64,000 nt of DNA from Streptomyces sp. NBC_00510. GTDB lineage: Bacteria; Actinomycetota; Actinomycetes; Streptomycetales; Streptomycetaceae. Positions 17,727-26,740 of the stretch are shown in pieces. The stretch's first letter is position 1, and each line of letters opens with the position of its first letter. The position numbers and the translations under genes are program-made. Below the pieces are notes generated by a model. That model saw only the letters and a program-made list of their open reading frames with translations, ran no database searches and had not been told where the DNA came from. The DNA is taken from the NCBI GenBank assembly GCA_036013505.1, contig CP107851.1:8232001-8296000 (forward strand), in the 5' to 3' direction.

Positions 17727-18302
17727 ATGGAAGCGCCGGCACAACAGCGGGTCGTGGTCGGCGTCAGCGGCTCCCTCAACAGCCTGGTCGCGCTGCAGCG
17801 CGCGGGCGCCGAGGCCCGCCTCACCGGGCGAAGGCTGCTCGCCGTACTGGTGTGGACCCGGGCCGAGGCGGGCGCGCCGCCCTGGAGTTCCGGGCCGGCG
17901 TCGACGTCGGCCCGGAACGCGGCGGCGCGGCTCCTGACCGCCACACTGAACGACGTCTTCGCCGCCACCGCCGACGATCTCCACATCGACGGTCTCGCGA
18001 TCTCGGGCCGCCCGGGCGAGACCCTCGTCAAGATCGCCCAGCGGGACGGCGACCTGCTGGTCGTCGGCGCGGGACGGAGGCGGGGGCTGGGTCCGTGGCA
18101 CTCCCCGGTCGCCCGCCACTGCCTCGCCCACGCCTCGTGCCCGGTCCTCACCGTGCCGCCGTCCCCGCTCCAGCTCGACCTGGAGGCGATGACGCGCAGG
18201 ACGGGGCTCCGGAAGGCGGGGCGCGACGACGTGGCGCGGGAGATGCGCCGGGCGCTGATGGGTGATCAGTTCGGCCGCGGCCCGGCTTCCGAGGTGCCCT
18301 GA
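17727..18302 (+). CDS. Universal stress protein (UspA domain)
   Basis: A 191-residue protein with a single Usp domain. It opens with VVVGVSGSLNSLVAL and has the nucleotide-binding segment VVGAGRRRGLGPWHSPV before the final strand CPVLTVP, a G-x2-G-x9-type ATP site. A basic tail of about 40 residues follows the domain. Usp proteins bind ATP and help in dormancy, hypoxia or stress. GGAG precedes the ATG by 5 bases. It lies upstream of the membrane-lipid cluster but with a 70-base gap, so linkage is uncertain. Confidence 0.85.
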   Translation: MEAPAQQRVVVGVSGSLNSLVALQRAGAEARLTGRRLLAVLVWTRAEAGAPPWSSGPASTSARNAAARLLTATLNDVFAATADDLHIDGLAISGRPGETLVKIAQRDGDLLVVGAGRRRGLGPWHSPVARHCLAHASCPVLTVPPSPLQLDLEAMTRRTGLRKAGRDDVAREMRRALMGDQFGRGPASEVP

Positions 18303-18372
18303 GGTGACCTGAGCCGGGCCGTCGACGTCGTCGGTCACGCGTCACCTGGGCCGGACGGGTAAGACGGCAGCC

Positions 18373-20076
18373 ATGAGGATCGATAGCGGCGCAGTCCCGC
18401 CACGGCTGCGGTGGTTGCTGCTGCTGCCCGCGCAGTGGGGGCTGCTGGTGGCGCTCGGAGCGCTGGTGACCGGCCCCCTGGCGGACCGGTGGCCGCTGTC
18501 GGCGGAGGACGGCGTCGTCCGGTCCCTGTCCGCGCACCGCACCGGCGCGGGCGTCACCGTGGCGCAGGGGCTGTCACTGGTCGCGGGTACGCAGGGCGTG
18601 ATCGCCGTGGCGCTGCTGTGCGTGGTGGCGCTGCTCGTACTGCCGCGTACCGCGCGGAGGGCCGAGGCGTACCTCCTGGCCGGCGCGGTGGCGGCCCAGT
18701 CGGCGGTCTTCGTCCTCGTCACCGTGTGCGTGGAACGGCCCCGCCCGGAGGTGCCGCACCTGGAGCTCGCGCCGCCGACTTCGAGTTTCCCCTCCGGGCA
18801 CGCGGGGGCCGCACTCGCCCTGTACGGGGGTCTGGCCGTGCTCGTGGCGCGCGGGCAGCGCCGTCCGTGGCGGCTGCCGGCGGTCGTCCTGCTGCTGTGC
18901 GTCCCGGCCGCGGTGGCGGTGTCGCGGCTGTACGCGGGCATGCACCACCCCAGTGACGTCATCGGAGGTCTCCTCAACGGCGCCGGCACCCTGTTCGTGA
19001 TGGCCCGCGCCCTGCCGCCGGCCGGCGGACGGCGGGGACGGACGCCCGGCCCCCGCTCCCGTGGCGGCGCCGGACGCCGGGCCGTCGTCGTCCGGCACCC
19101 TCATGCCTGTCCCGGCGAACTGGCCGACGAGGTGCGTGCCGTCCTGGACCGCCACGGCTACACCGACCAGCGGTGGACCCTCACCACGGCGGAGCACCCC
19201 AGCGGTGAACTCGCGGCACTGGCCGCGGTACCCGGCACCGCGCTGGTCGTCGTGTGCGGTGGTGACGGCACCGTGCGCGCCTGCGCCGGGCCCCTGCTGG
19301 GCACGGACACCGCCATGGCCATCGTGCCCTGCGGCACCGGCAACCTGCTCGCCCGCAACCTCCACCTGCCCATGGACCCTGCCGTGGCCCTGGAGCAGGC
19401 ACTGACCGGGCGGACCACCCGCATCGACGTGGGGCGGGTGCACGGCGACGGGCTGCCCGCGACCTGCTTCACCGTCATGGCGGGCGCCGGCTTCGACGCC
19501 GCCATGGTCCGTGACGCCTCCGTCCGGCTCAAGGCGCGCCTGGGCTGGAGCGCCTACGTCCTGTCGGGGTTCGGTCATCTCACCGACCCGCGCATGCACC
19601 TGGCGATCCGTCTGGACGGCGGCCCGGAACTGCCGCGCAGGGCGCGGATGGTCCTCATCGGCAACGTCGGCGTCCTCCAGGGCGGCCTGCCGCTGCTGCC
19701 CCGGGCACGCCCCGACAGCGGATGCCTGGACCTCGTGCTCCTCAACCCCCGCGGCCTGACGGGATGGGCGGCCACCGCGGGGCACCTGGCGGTACGCATG
19801 CTGCCGCGCCGCCCGGGGCGGCGCGGCGGCGACAGCGCGACCGGCGCGCCCGTGGCCCGCGGGGCGCTGGAGTACTTCCAGGCCCGGCGGATCGACATCG
19901 GCTTCGCCACGCCCCAGGCACGGGAACTCGACGGGGACGTCGTCGCCGACGGCACCCGGCTCACCGTCGAGGTCCACCCGGGGGCGCTGGCCGTCCGCCT
20001 GCCCGCCCCCACCGCCGTACCCGCCACCGCGCGTGCCCCATGGCACGACGACCGCGCCGTCACCTCCGGCGGCTGA
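18373..20076 (+). CDS. PAP2 phosphatase-diacylglycerol kinase fusion protein
   Basis: A 567-residue bifunctional membrane protein. Residues about 60-210 form a PAP2 lipid phosphatase with all three phosphatase motifs (ERPRP at 121, PSGH at 140, SRLYAGMHHPSD at 184) between membrane helices. Residues about 235-530 form a DAGK/sphingosine kinase-like catalytic domain with GGDGT at 296 and PCGTGNLLARNL. One half removes phosphate from a lipid such as phosphatidate and the other phosphorylates diacylglycerol-like lipids, so the two could cycle or remodel the same substrate. It begins a run with a BrkB-like membrane protein and another PAP2 protein. Confidence 0.9.
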   Translation: MRIDSGAVPPRLRWLLLLPAQWGLLVALGALVTGPLADRWPLSAEDGVVRSLSAHRTGAGVTVAQGLSLVAGTQGVIAVALLCVVALLVLPRTARRAEAYLLAGAVAAQSAVFVLVTVCVERPRPEVPHLELAPPTSSFPSGHAGAALALYGGLAVLVARGQRRPWRLPAVVLLLCVPAAVAVSRLYAGMHHPSDVIGGLLNGAGTLFVMARALPPAGGRRGRTPGPRSRGGAGRRAVVVRHPHACPGELADEVRAVLDRHGYTDQRWTLTTAEHPSGELAALAAVPGTALVVVCGGDGTVRACAGPLLGTDTAMAIVPCGTGNLLARNLHLPMDPAVALEQALTGRTTRIDVGRVHGDGLPATCFTVMAGAGFDAAMVRDASVRLKARLGWSAYVLSGFGHLTDPRMHLAIRLDGGPELPRRARMVLIGNVGVLQGGLPLLPRARPDSGCLDLVLLNPRGLTGWAATAGHLAVRMLPRRPGRRGGDSATGAPVARGALEYFQARRIDIGFATPQARELDGDVVADGTRLTVEVHPGALAVRLPAPTAVPATARAPWHDDRAVTSGG

Positions 20077-20118
20077 GACCCCCGCCGCCACCCCGCGGCC
20101 GTACCGGTCAGGAGAACG

Positions 20119-21072
20119 ATGGGCACAGCCACCCGCGTCCCGCAACGACGCGACGTCCAAGGTGACGAACTGTCCGGCGACGAGGCCTGGGCCGCGCTGC
20201 GCCGGTACGGCGGCTGGAGCCTGCTGCGCGACTCCTTCGTGCGGTTCCGCTACGCCGACGGCTTCAGCCACTCCCGCGCGCTGGCCCTGCAGACGGTCCT
20301 GTCGATCGTCCCCTTCGCCATCGCCGTGATCGGCCTGTCGAGCGTCCTGCACACCGACGACATCGGCCGCGTAGCCGAACTGACCGTCCGCCGGATGGTC
20401 AGCGGACCCAGCCAGGAGGTGATCGACGACGCCCTGCGGCAGAGCCATCGGCAGGGCGACGGCGGCGGGCAGGCGGCCCTGTGGCTGGGGCTGCTGTTCT
20501 CCGTCGCCAACGTCACCACCGGCCTGTGCCAGGTCGAACGCGGCGCCAACCGCATCTACGGCGTGGAGCGCGACCGCCCGTTCCTCCACAAGTACAGCCG
20601 CGGGCTGGTGATGGCCGTGCTGGCGGGCATGCCGCTGGGCCTCAGCTTCGTCCTCACCGTCCTGGGAGGGCATCTGACGCGGGCCCTGGCGCAGGTCTAC
20701 CACCTGGACGCCGCCACCACGCACGCCTGGGACGTCCTGCGCCGGCCGCTCGGGATACTCCTCGCGGTGCTCGCCACCAGCGCGATCTTCCGCCGTTCAC
20801 CCCGCCGCGCCCAGCCCGGCTACACCTGGCTCGCCTTCGGGGCGACGGTGTACCTGGTGCTGTGGAGCGTGTCGACCTGGGCGCTGAGCCTGTACGTCGG
20901 GGCGAGCGGATCCTTCACGAGCATGTACGGGCCGCTCAGCGCCTTCGTCGCGCTCCTGCTGTGGTCCTATCTCACCTCGGTCGCGCTCTTCCTCGGCCTG
21001 GCGTTCGCCGCGCAATTGGAGGCGGTACGCGCCGGGGTCCGGCAGCCCGCCGCCGACGACCCGGGCGTGTGA
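20119..21072 (+). CDS. YihY/BrkB-family membrane protein
   Basis: A 317-residue polytopic protein with about six hydrophobic helices and the family features of the YihY/UPF0761 group: an N-terminal cytosolic segment with SHSRALALQTVLSIVPF, and a C-terminal helix pair around MYGPLSAFVALLLWSYLTS. Despite the name ribonuclease BN in old annotation, the family is a membrane protein group of uncertain transport or lipid role. AGGAGAACG precedes the ATG, 42 bases after the fusion enzyme. Its place between two PAP2 proteins argues for a role in envelope lipid handling. Confidence 0.87.
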   Translation: MGTATRVPQRRDVQGDELSGDEAWAALRRYGGWSLLRDSFVRFRYADGFSHSRALALQTVLSIVPFAIAVIGLSSVLHTDDIGRVAELTVRRMVSGPSQEVIDDALRQSHRQGDGGGQAALWLGLLFSVANVTTGLCQVERGANRIYGVERDRPFLHKYSRGLVMAVLAGMPLGLSFVLTVLGGHLTRALAQVYHLDAATTHAWDVLRRPLGILLAVLATSAIFRRSPRRAQPGYTWLAFGATVYLVLWSVSTWALSLYVGASGSFTSMYGPLSAFVALLLWSYLTSVALFLGLAFAAQLEAVRAGVRQPAADDPGV

Positions 21073-21100
21073 CACCCGACCGGCGAAGGAGGCCCCGCCC

Positions 21101-21883
21101 ATGCGCATCCCGCACCACCCCTCGCACCTCTCGCATCCAGGACCCGACGCACGTCTGGGCGCCCGGCTGGCGGCCGCGGCGGCCGCCACAGCCGTCATGG
21201 CGGTGCCCTTCGCCCTCGCCGCACTGCTGGTGGAATCCGGATGGCCCCCGCTGCGCCGCCTGGACCAGGGCGCCGCCGACCACCTGCACCGCGCCGCCCT
21301 GCAGCATCCGGGCCTGGTGCGCGTGCTCCGCTTCCTCACCGACGTCGTCTGGGACCCGGCGACGCTGCGCGCGCTGGTGGCCGTACTGGTGGTGTGGCTG
21401 CTGACCCGCCGGGCCTGGCGCCTGGCGGCCTGGGCCGGGGTCACCGCGGTCGCCGGAGCCACGACGGGGCTGCTCGCCAAGAACACCGTCGAACGCGCCC
21501 GCCCCCATCTGCCGGACCCGGTCGCCCAGGCCCCAGGCTTCTCCTTCCCGTCCGGCCACGCCATGACGGCCACCACCTCCTGCGCCGTCCTGCTGCTCGC
21601 CCTGCTCCCCCTGGTGCCCAAGGCGTGGCGCCCGCTGCCGTGGGCCCTCGCCGGGATCACGGTGCTCGGCGTCGGCTGCACCCGGGTGGCCCTCGGCGTC
21701 CACTGGGTCAGCGACGTCCTGGGCGGCTGGCTGCTGGGCCTGGTCGTGGTCACCGCCACCACCCTCGTCTTCGAGACCTGGCGCGCCGAGACCGGACGCC
21801 CCCGCACCGCCCCCTCACAAGGCCTGGAGCCGGAACTCACGGAGGCCGCCTCCGAACCACCACGCGACGCCTGGCGGCCCTGA
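21101..21883 (+). CDS. PAP2-family membrane phosphatase
   Basis: A 260-residue integral membrane protein with the three PAP2 motifs: KNTVERARP, PSGHAMT, and TRVALGVHWVSD. It should dephosphorylate a lipid phosphate such as phosphatidate or undecaprenyl pyrophosphate on the outer leaflet. GGAGG precedes the start, 28 bases after the BrkB-like gene, consistent with one operon. It differs from the PAP2 half of the upstream fusion protein in sequence and in having a longer first helix region. Confidence 0.9.
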   Translation: MRIPHHPSHLSHPGPDARLGARLAAAAAATAVMAVPFALAALLVESGWPPLRRLDQGAADHLHRAALQHPGLVRVLRFLTDVVWDPATLRALVAVLVVWLLTRRAWRLAAWAGVTAVAGATTGLLAKNTVERARPHLPDPVAQAPGFSFPSGHAMTATTSCAVLLLALLPLVPKAWRPLPWALAGITVLGVGCTRVALGVHWVSDVLGGWLLGLVVVTATTLVFETWRAETGRPRTAPSQGLEPELTEAASEPPRDAWRP

Positions 21884-21988
21884 GGCCCGGGTGCCGCCGG
21901 CGCGCGTCACCGTTCGGTCACGAGCCCGAGCAATTCCCCCCGCAGCAGCGGATGATGCCTCTGGCAGCACGCCTGGAGGGGGACATCC

Positions 21989-22555
21989 ATGCACAACCGC
22001 ATCACCATGGCCGCAGCCCTATTACTCATGGCCGGCGTCACGACGGCCTGCGGGAGCGGCAGCGACGGACCCGCCCCCGCGCCCACGTCACGAGCCGCCA
22101 CGGCCGGTCCCTCGCCGCTCAGGAGCGAGGGCGGCCGGTGGACGCTCGGCACCCGATGGACGTGGGTCGACGGACCGTACGTAGGCAACACCACCGTCGT
22201 CTCCTACACCCAGCCGGCGACCGTCGGCGGCACCAAGCCTGAGCACCCCGCGTACGAGTGGGCGGTCGCCGAGGTGAAGGTCTGCAACACGGTCGGCGAC
22301 GTGTTCACCGTGTCGCGGTCCCCCTGGTCCGTGGCCTACGCGGACGGGGCACGGGTGAAGCCCATGGACAGGGACGCGCCCGGGTTCCCGCGGCCGCTGT
22401 TTCCGCGCACGGACACCCAGGTCAAGGGTGGAGCCTGCGTGCGGGGCAACATCGTGTTCGCGGTGCGGGAGGGGAAGCGGCCGGATCGGGTGGTGTACGC
22501 GCCGGACAGCAGTGGCGAGCCCGTGGTCGAGGAGTGGGCGGTGCCGGCGAAGTAG
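21989..22555 (+). CDS. Secreted lipoprotein of unknown function
   Basis: A 188-residue protein with a short hydrophobic leader and lipobox ending at C21 (GVTTAC), so it should be lipid-anchored on the outer face of the membrane. The mature domain (about 45-185) is beta-rich with two further cysteines, resembling the DUF4352-type Ig-like domain of actinobacterial lipoproteins. A GGAGGGGG ribosome site lies upstream. It is 105 bases after the PAP2 gene and may be separately expressed. Confidence 0.75.
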   Translation: MHNRITMAAALLLMAGVTTACGSGSDGPAPAPTSRAATAGPSPLRSEGGRWTLGTRWTWVDGPYVGNTTVVSYTQPATVGGTKPEHPAYEWAVAEVKVCNTVGDVFTVSRSPWSVAYADGARVKPMDRDAPGFPRPLFPRTDTQVKGGACVRGNIVFAVREGKRPDRVVYAPDSSGEPVVEEWAVPAK

Positions 22556-22670
22556 GCGTTGGTGAGGTGACGCGGGTCGGACGCGCTGTGCGGCGAAGGA
22601 TTCCCAAGACCGGCAGACCGAGCAACCACGGCAACGGTGGTGCGCCGAACACCGCGCACCGTCGCCGCTG

Positions 22671-23870
22671 TCACCGCCGCCAGTTCGGCGGCGTGGCGCC
22701 GGTGCGGGGGTTGCTGACGGCGGCGCCGAGGGCTGCCCCGAAGACCGCGAGGGGGAGGGCCGCCAGCGGTACGTAGAGGAGCACCCAGCCGATGGCCTCG
22801 TGCAGGCCCAGGCCGATCGGGCCGGAGACCGGGTCGCCGTCGATGGGGTGCACCCCGGCCCGCTGGTAGCGGAACGCCTCCGTGACGTAGACGGTGAAGG
22901 CCGGGAGGCAGGTGGCCGCGACCGCCCACACCGCGGCCTGCAGTCCGGCCCGGAACGAGCGGTCGGCGGCCGCGACGAACAGCGAGGCCAGGAAGAGGGC
23001 CAGGACCGGGACGGCGAGCAGGTAGAGGCCGAGGCTGTCGCCGGAGACGATGTTGTTGAGGTGGGCGGAGAGGAGGAGTCCGCCGGCGACCGCCACCCCG
23101 ACGCCGAGGCCGGTGCGCCGGGCACGGCGGCTGGTGGTCAGTGCCCGCGGCGGAACGAGCGCGAGCCACAGGCCCGCGGCCAGCAGCACCGCCAGGGTGA
23201 CGGCGGCTGAGGGAGCCAGCACGACGGACGCGTCCGTGCCCAGGGAGTAGGCCCTGACGGCGACGCACGCGGCCACGCCCAGCAGGCCCGCGACCGCGGT
23301 GGGCAGACCGGGCGCCGGGCGGCGCAGTCGCCGGGCACGGGAGACGGCGACGGTGGCCAGGGCGCCGGCCAGGCCGACGAACGTCACCGCGAAGAGCCGC
23401 AGTTCGGGAAGTGCGCGACCGACCACCGGTCCGGTGCCGGCGACCAGCGCCGTGGCCAGCGCCGCCGCCGCGAGCACCGCCGCGCGGTGCCCGCGCGGCG
23501 GGAAAAGCGCGGTACGGGCACACCCGGTCGCGAACGACCAGCGCTCCCGGGGGTCCGGCACCTGCGCCAGCTCGGCGGTCATCGCCGCACCCCAGTCGCG
23601 GCGGGCGGCCGGCAGCGTCGCGACCGCCGCCGTCAGCAGCCGCGCGGGGGCGTCCATGGCGGCCAACCGGACACCGGACGTGCGCCACCAGGCGGCCCAG
23701 AGCAGCGCACCGGCCAATGCCGCGGGCGCCGCCAGGACGACCGAGGTCACGGCGTACGACAGGAGGTCCTCCTCCGGCGCCGGCGGGCTGCTGCGGCTCA
23801 GCAGCAGGACGTAGGCCCTGTCGACGGCGGCGCACACCAGCGCCGCGCCCAGCCAACCCGTGCGGTTCAT
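22671..23870 (-). CDS. Polytopic membrane protein paired with PadR
   Basis: A 399-residue protein with about ten hydrophobic helices. After a first pair of helices comes a cytosolic segment with RRDWGAAMTAELAQVPD and RWSFATGCARTALF, a pattern typical of Streptomyces membrane proteins that follow PadR regulators. Its start codon overlaps the PadR stop as ATGA, so translation is coupled. It is presumably the physiological output of the PadR regulator. Substrate or activity unknown. Confidence 0.8.
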   Translation of the reverse strand: MNRTGWLGAALVCAAVDRAYVLLLSRSSPPAPEEDLLSYAVTSVVLAAPAALAGALLWAAWWRTSGVRLAAMDAPARLLTAAVATLPAARRDWGAAMTAELAQVPDPRERWSFATGCARTALFPPRGHRAAVLAAAALATALVAGTGPVVGRALPELRLFAVTFVGLAGALATVAVSRARRLRRPAPGLPTAVAGLLGVAACVAVRAYSLGTDASVVLAPSAAVTLAVLLAAGLWLALVPPRALTTSRRARRTGLGVGVAVAGGLLLSAHLNNIVSGDSLGLYLLAVPVLALFLASLFVAAADRSFRAGLQAAVWAVAATCLPAFTVYVTEAFRYQRAGVHPIDGDPVSGPIGLGLHEAIGWVLLYVPLAALPLAVFGAALGAAVSNPRTGATPPNWRR

Positions 23871-24190
23871 GCGCCCTCCCACCCCAGACGCAGCCCGGAC
23901 CGTTCCGTGACGGTGTCGCGTTCCTGCTCGGCGAGTTCGGCGGCCAGCGCCAGGCCGGCGCCCGTGAGGCGGTACAGGTGCCGCGGGGGCCGTCCGGCCG
24001 GTGCGTCGGACTCCCATGTGGTCTCCAGCTGCCCGCGGTCGGCCAGCCGTATCAGGATCGGGTACATCGACCCGGCCCGGATGTCGAGCATGCGGCACAG
24101 TTCGTAGCCGTACCGCCAGTCGGTCGGGGTTTCGGCCAGCGCCAGCACCACCGCGATGGTCTGCGCCGAGGGGCGTCGGGACCGCGTCAT
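23867..24190 (-). CDS. PadR-family transcriptional repressor
   Basis: A 107-residue winged-helix protein: YGYELCRMLDIRAGSMYPILIRLADRGQLE is the PadR recognition region and GRPPRHLYRLTGAG the wing. PadR proteins repress efflux or membrane-protein genes and release DNA when bound to small molecules. A perfect dyad lies 6 bases upstream of the start codon, so autorepression is likely. The following membrane protein is translationally coupled through a 4-base overlap. Confidence 0.9.
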   Translation of the reverse strand: MTRSRRPSAQTIAVVLALAETPTDWRYGYELCRMLDIRAGSMYPILIRLADRGQLETTWESDAPAGRPPRHLYRLTGAGLALAAELAEQERDTVTERSGLRLGWEGA

Positions 24191-24196
24191 GCGGAT

Positions 24197-24216
24197 AACT
24201 CTATATAGCTAGAGTT
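24197..24216. promoter_or_regulatory. PadR operator: 7-bp inverted repeat overlapping the promoter
   Basis: AACTCTA-TATAGC-TAGAGTT, a perfect dyad with a 6-base spacer in an otherwise GC-rich context. It sits only 6 bases before the padR start codon and overlaps the only AT-rich -10-like sequence, so binding would block transcription of padR and the coupled membrane gene. Confidence 0.75.
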
Positions 24217-24265
24217 GACTGGGCAAGCGATCGTCGCGAAGCGGCGACGGAGCGCAACCTACGGC

Positions 24266-25114
24266 TCAGACCGCGGACTTGGTGTCGTCGTGGTCGGTGG
24301 ACAGGGCCAGGGCCCGCCAGGTGTCCGCCTCCTTGCGGAGCTGGACGATCTTGCCGTCCATCGCGGCGGCGCAGTCGCTGCCCAATTGGGCCCGCATCGG
24401 GGGGTGGTCGGAGTCGGCGAGCTCGATCATGGCCCGGGCGCCCTTGATCGGGTCACCCGGCTGGCCGTGGTTGAGGCCGGGGACGGCGTCGCGCACCGCG
24501 CCCGCGGTGGCGGCGTAGTCGGCGATCACCTGACCCTCGGTGTGCAGGCTGGACGCGTCGAGGAAGTCGGTGCGGAAATAGCCCGGTTCGACGATGACGA
24601 CGTGGATGCCCAGCGGGGCCAGTTCGTCGTGGAGGGCTTCGGAGAGCCCCTCCACCGCGAACTTGGTGGAGCAGTAGACGCCGAAGCCGGGCGCGCCTCG
24701 GAAACCGCCGATGGAACTGAGGTTGAGGATGCGGCCCGACCGCTGCCGGCGCATCACCGGGAGGACGGCGCGGGTAAGGTTGGCCAGACCGAAGACGTTC
24801 GTCTCGTACACCGACCGGAACGCCGCGTCGGAGGTCTCCTCGACCGCTCCCAGGACACCGCGGCCCGCGTTGTTGACCAGGACGTCGATCCTGCCGAAGG
24901 CGTACACGGCCGCGTCGACCGCCGCACGGGCCTGCGGCTCGTCGGTCACGTCCAGCGCGACCGCGAGCACCCGGTCGCCGTACGCGGAGAGCGCCTTCTC
25001 CACGTCCCGGGGGTCGCGTGCCGTCGCCACGACGCGGTCACCGCGTTCCAGCGCCTGACGTGCGACCTCCAGGCCGAATCCACGGGCCGCGCCGGTGATG
25101 AACCATGTGATCAT
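24266..25114 (-). CDS. Short-chain dehydrogenase/reductase (classical SDR)
   Basis: A 282-residue Rossmann-fold oxidoreductase with TGAARGFG cofactor motif, NNAG, catalytic Ser in NLSSIGG and YCSTK. It uses NAD(P)H to reduce or oxidise a carbonyl or alcohol; substrate unknown. GGAGG precedes the ATG. It is the last of three SDR genes in a row on the minus strand, starting 19 bases after the preceding one ends. Confidence 0.9.
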   Translation of the reverse strand: MITWFITGAARGFGLEVARQALERGDRVVATARDPRDVEKALSAYGDRVLAVALDVTDEPQARAAVDAAVYAFGRIDVLVNNAGRGVLGAVEETSDAAFRSVYETNVFGLANLTRAVLPVMRRQRSGRILNLSSIGGFRGAPGFGVYCSTKFAVEGLSEALHDELAPLGIHVVIVEPGYFRTDFLDASSLHTEGQVIADYAATAGAVRDAVPGLNHGQPGDPIKGARAMIELADSDHPPMRAQLGSDCAAAMDGKIVQLRKEADTWRALALSTDHDDTKSAV

Positions 25115-25133
25115 GACAGCCAGCCTCCTGGAG

Positions 25134-25886
25134 TCAGTGCGCGATGAGGTTCTGGCCGCCGTCGATGTCGTACGTCCCGCCGGTGAGCGCGTCGTTGCAC
25201 ATGATGTGGGTGGCCAGGGCGGCGACGTCCGCCGGGCCGACGACCCGCCGGATGGGCAGCTTGGCGCGCAGTTCCTCGCGCCGGGCCTCGAGTTGGTCAC
25301 CCAGGAGCGACGCCGACAGGGAGGTGTCCACGAAGCCGGCGGCGACGAGGTTCACGCGGATCGGCGCCAGCTCGAGCGCCAGGTTCGCGGTGAGGGCGGG
25401 AAGGGCTGCGGTGAGCGCGGAGGTCACGGCCAGGCCGACGCCGGGACGCCGGCCGCCGGTGCCGCCGATGAACAGCAGCGTGCCGCCGGGGCGGACCTTG
25501 TCGGCGCTGTAGAGCGCCACCGCTAAGGTCATGGCCAGACGTTCGCTGAAGTGGCGGCGTGCCTCCCCGAGGTCCATGTCGGCGAGCGGCATGTAGAAGG
25601 GGCTGCCGGCCGTGAGCAGCACGTGGTCGACCGTGCCGGGCAGGCCCTGGAAGAACTCCTTGAGACGGTCGGTGTCGGTGGCGTCGAAGGCCGCCGTGCT
25701 CAGGGGCCGGAGCTCGTCCGCGGCCTGCCGCAGCCGCTCGGGGTCGCGTCCGACCAGCACCACCTCGCCGCCACCGGCCCGTACGCGGCGCGCGGTCTCG
25801 AAGCCGATGCCCGCGCTGGCCCCGATCACCACGACGGTCTGGCCGGCGAGGTCAGGGGGGTCGTGGTGCGCCTTGCTGCCCGTCAT
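25134..25886 (-). CDS. SDR-family protein lacking the usual Tyr-x3-Lys
   Basis: A 250-residue SDR fold protein with the GASAGIG cofactor motif at about residue 21 and the C-terminal GGTYDIDGG motif common to SDRs. At the place where YxxxK is expected, the sequence reads GGTGGRRPGVGLAVTSALT, so no tyrosine/lysine pair is visible. This pattern (G-G-x-x-x-R-P-x-x-G) occurs in a divergent SDR subgroup, so it may be a family trait rather than a mutation. It is the middle gene of the three-SDR run. Confidence 0.82.
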   Translation of the reverse strand: MTGSKAHHDPPDLAGQTVVVIGASAGIGFETARRVRAGGGEVVLVGRDPERLRQAADELRPLSTAAFDATDTDRLKEFFQGLPGTVDHVLLTAGSPFYMPLADMDLGEARRHFSERLAMTLAVALYSADKVRPGGTLLFIGGTGGRRPGVGLAVTSALTAALPALTANLALELAPIRVNLVAAGFVDTSLSASLLGDQLEARREELRAKLPIRRVVGPADVAALATHIMCNDALTGGTYDIDGGQNLIAH

Positions 25887-25930
25887 GGGCACCTCCGGTT
25901 GCCGTAGCCGTCCGTCCCGTCGTGTGGGGG

Positions 25931-26650
25931 TCAGACCAGCGGCTCGCCGCCGCGCAGCTGCGGGTACAGCGTGCCGGGGCCGCCGGGCAGGGCCGCCTGG
26001 ACCTGCCGGGTGACGTCGTCGGCGAGCACCTCGTCCGCTCCGGCCTCCACGCCGTCGAGGGTGGCGCGGGCCACCGCGGCGGGATCGGCCTTCGGACCGC
26101 TCACGGCCGCGGCCATCTCCGTCGCGAGGTAGCTGACGTGGAGCGCGGTGACCTGCGTGCCCTGCTCGGCGAGCGCCACCCGCAGGGCGTTGGTGATCGA
26201 CCATTCGGCGGACTTGGCGGCGGCGTACCCGGCGGTGCGCGGGATGGAGACCCAGGACAGCACGGAGAGCACGTTGACGATCGCGCCGCCCCCGTTGCGC
26301 CCGAGGACCGGGGCGAACGCCCTGCTCATGGCGAGTGTGCCGAGGACGTGCGTCTCGAATTCCGTACGGAACGCGTCGAGGTCGGCGGTGAGGACGTTCG
26401 CGCGGGTCGTCGAGCCCGCGTTGTTGATCAGGAACGTCACGTCCCCGGCCTGCTCGGCCGCGGCACGGACCGACTCCTGGTCGGTGATGTCCACCGCGAT
26501 CGGGACGGCGCCGGGGACGCCGACCTTCGCGGGGTCGCGGGCTCCCGCGTAGACCTTGGCCGCCCCGGCCTCGAAGAGCGCCCGCACGAACTGCTCACCG
26601 AGCCCGCGGTTGGCTCCGGTGACGAGGGCGACGGACCCTTGGACCTTCAT
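25931..26650 (-). CDS. Short-chain dehydrogenase/reductase (classical SDR)
   Basis: A 239-residue classical SDR with TGANRGLG, NNAG, the catalytic serine in VLSVLSWVS and YAAAK. It should use NAD(P)(H). It is the first gene of the three-SDR run (gaps of 44 and 19 bases), so the promoter lies in the intergenic region to its right, which carries a triple 14-base repeat and is shared with the divergent carboxypeptidase gene. Confidence 0.9.
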   Translation of the reverse strand: MKVQGSVALVTGANRGLGEQFVRALFEAGAAKVYAGARDPAKVGVPGAVPIAVDITDQESVRAAAEQAGDVTFLINNAGSTTRANVLTADLDAFRTEFETHVLGTLAMSRAFAPVLGRNGGGAIVNVLSVLSWVSIPRTAGYAAAKSAEWSITNALRVALAEQGTQVTALHVSYLATEMAAAVSGPKADPAAVARATLDGVEAGADEVLADDVTRQVQAALPGGPGTLYPQLRGGEPLV

Positions 26651-26740
26651 GGAGGCACCTTCCCGGCGTGCGGTCTTGGGGCTGGGGCGCGCACTCACGG
26701 CCCGCCACGGCAGCCCGTGGCCGTCCGTCCTGCCTCCTCG

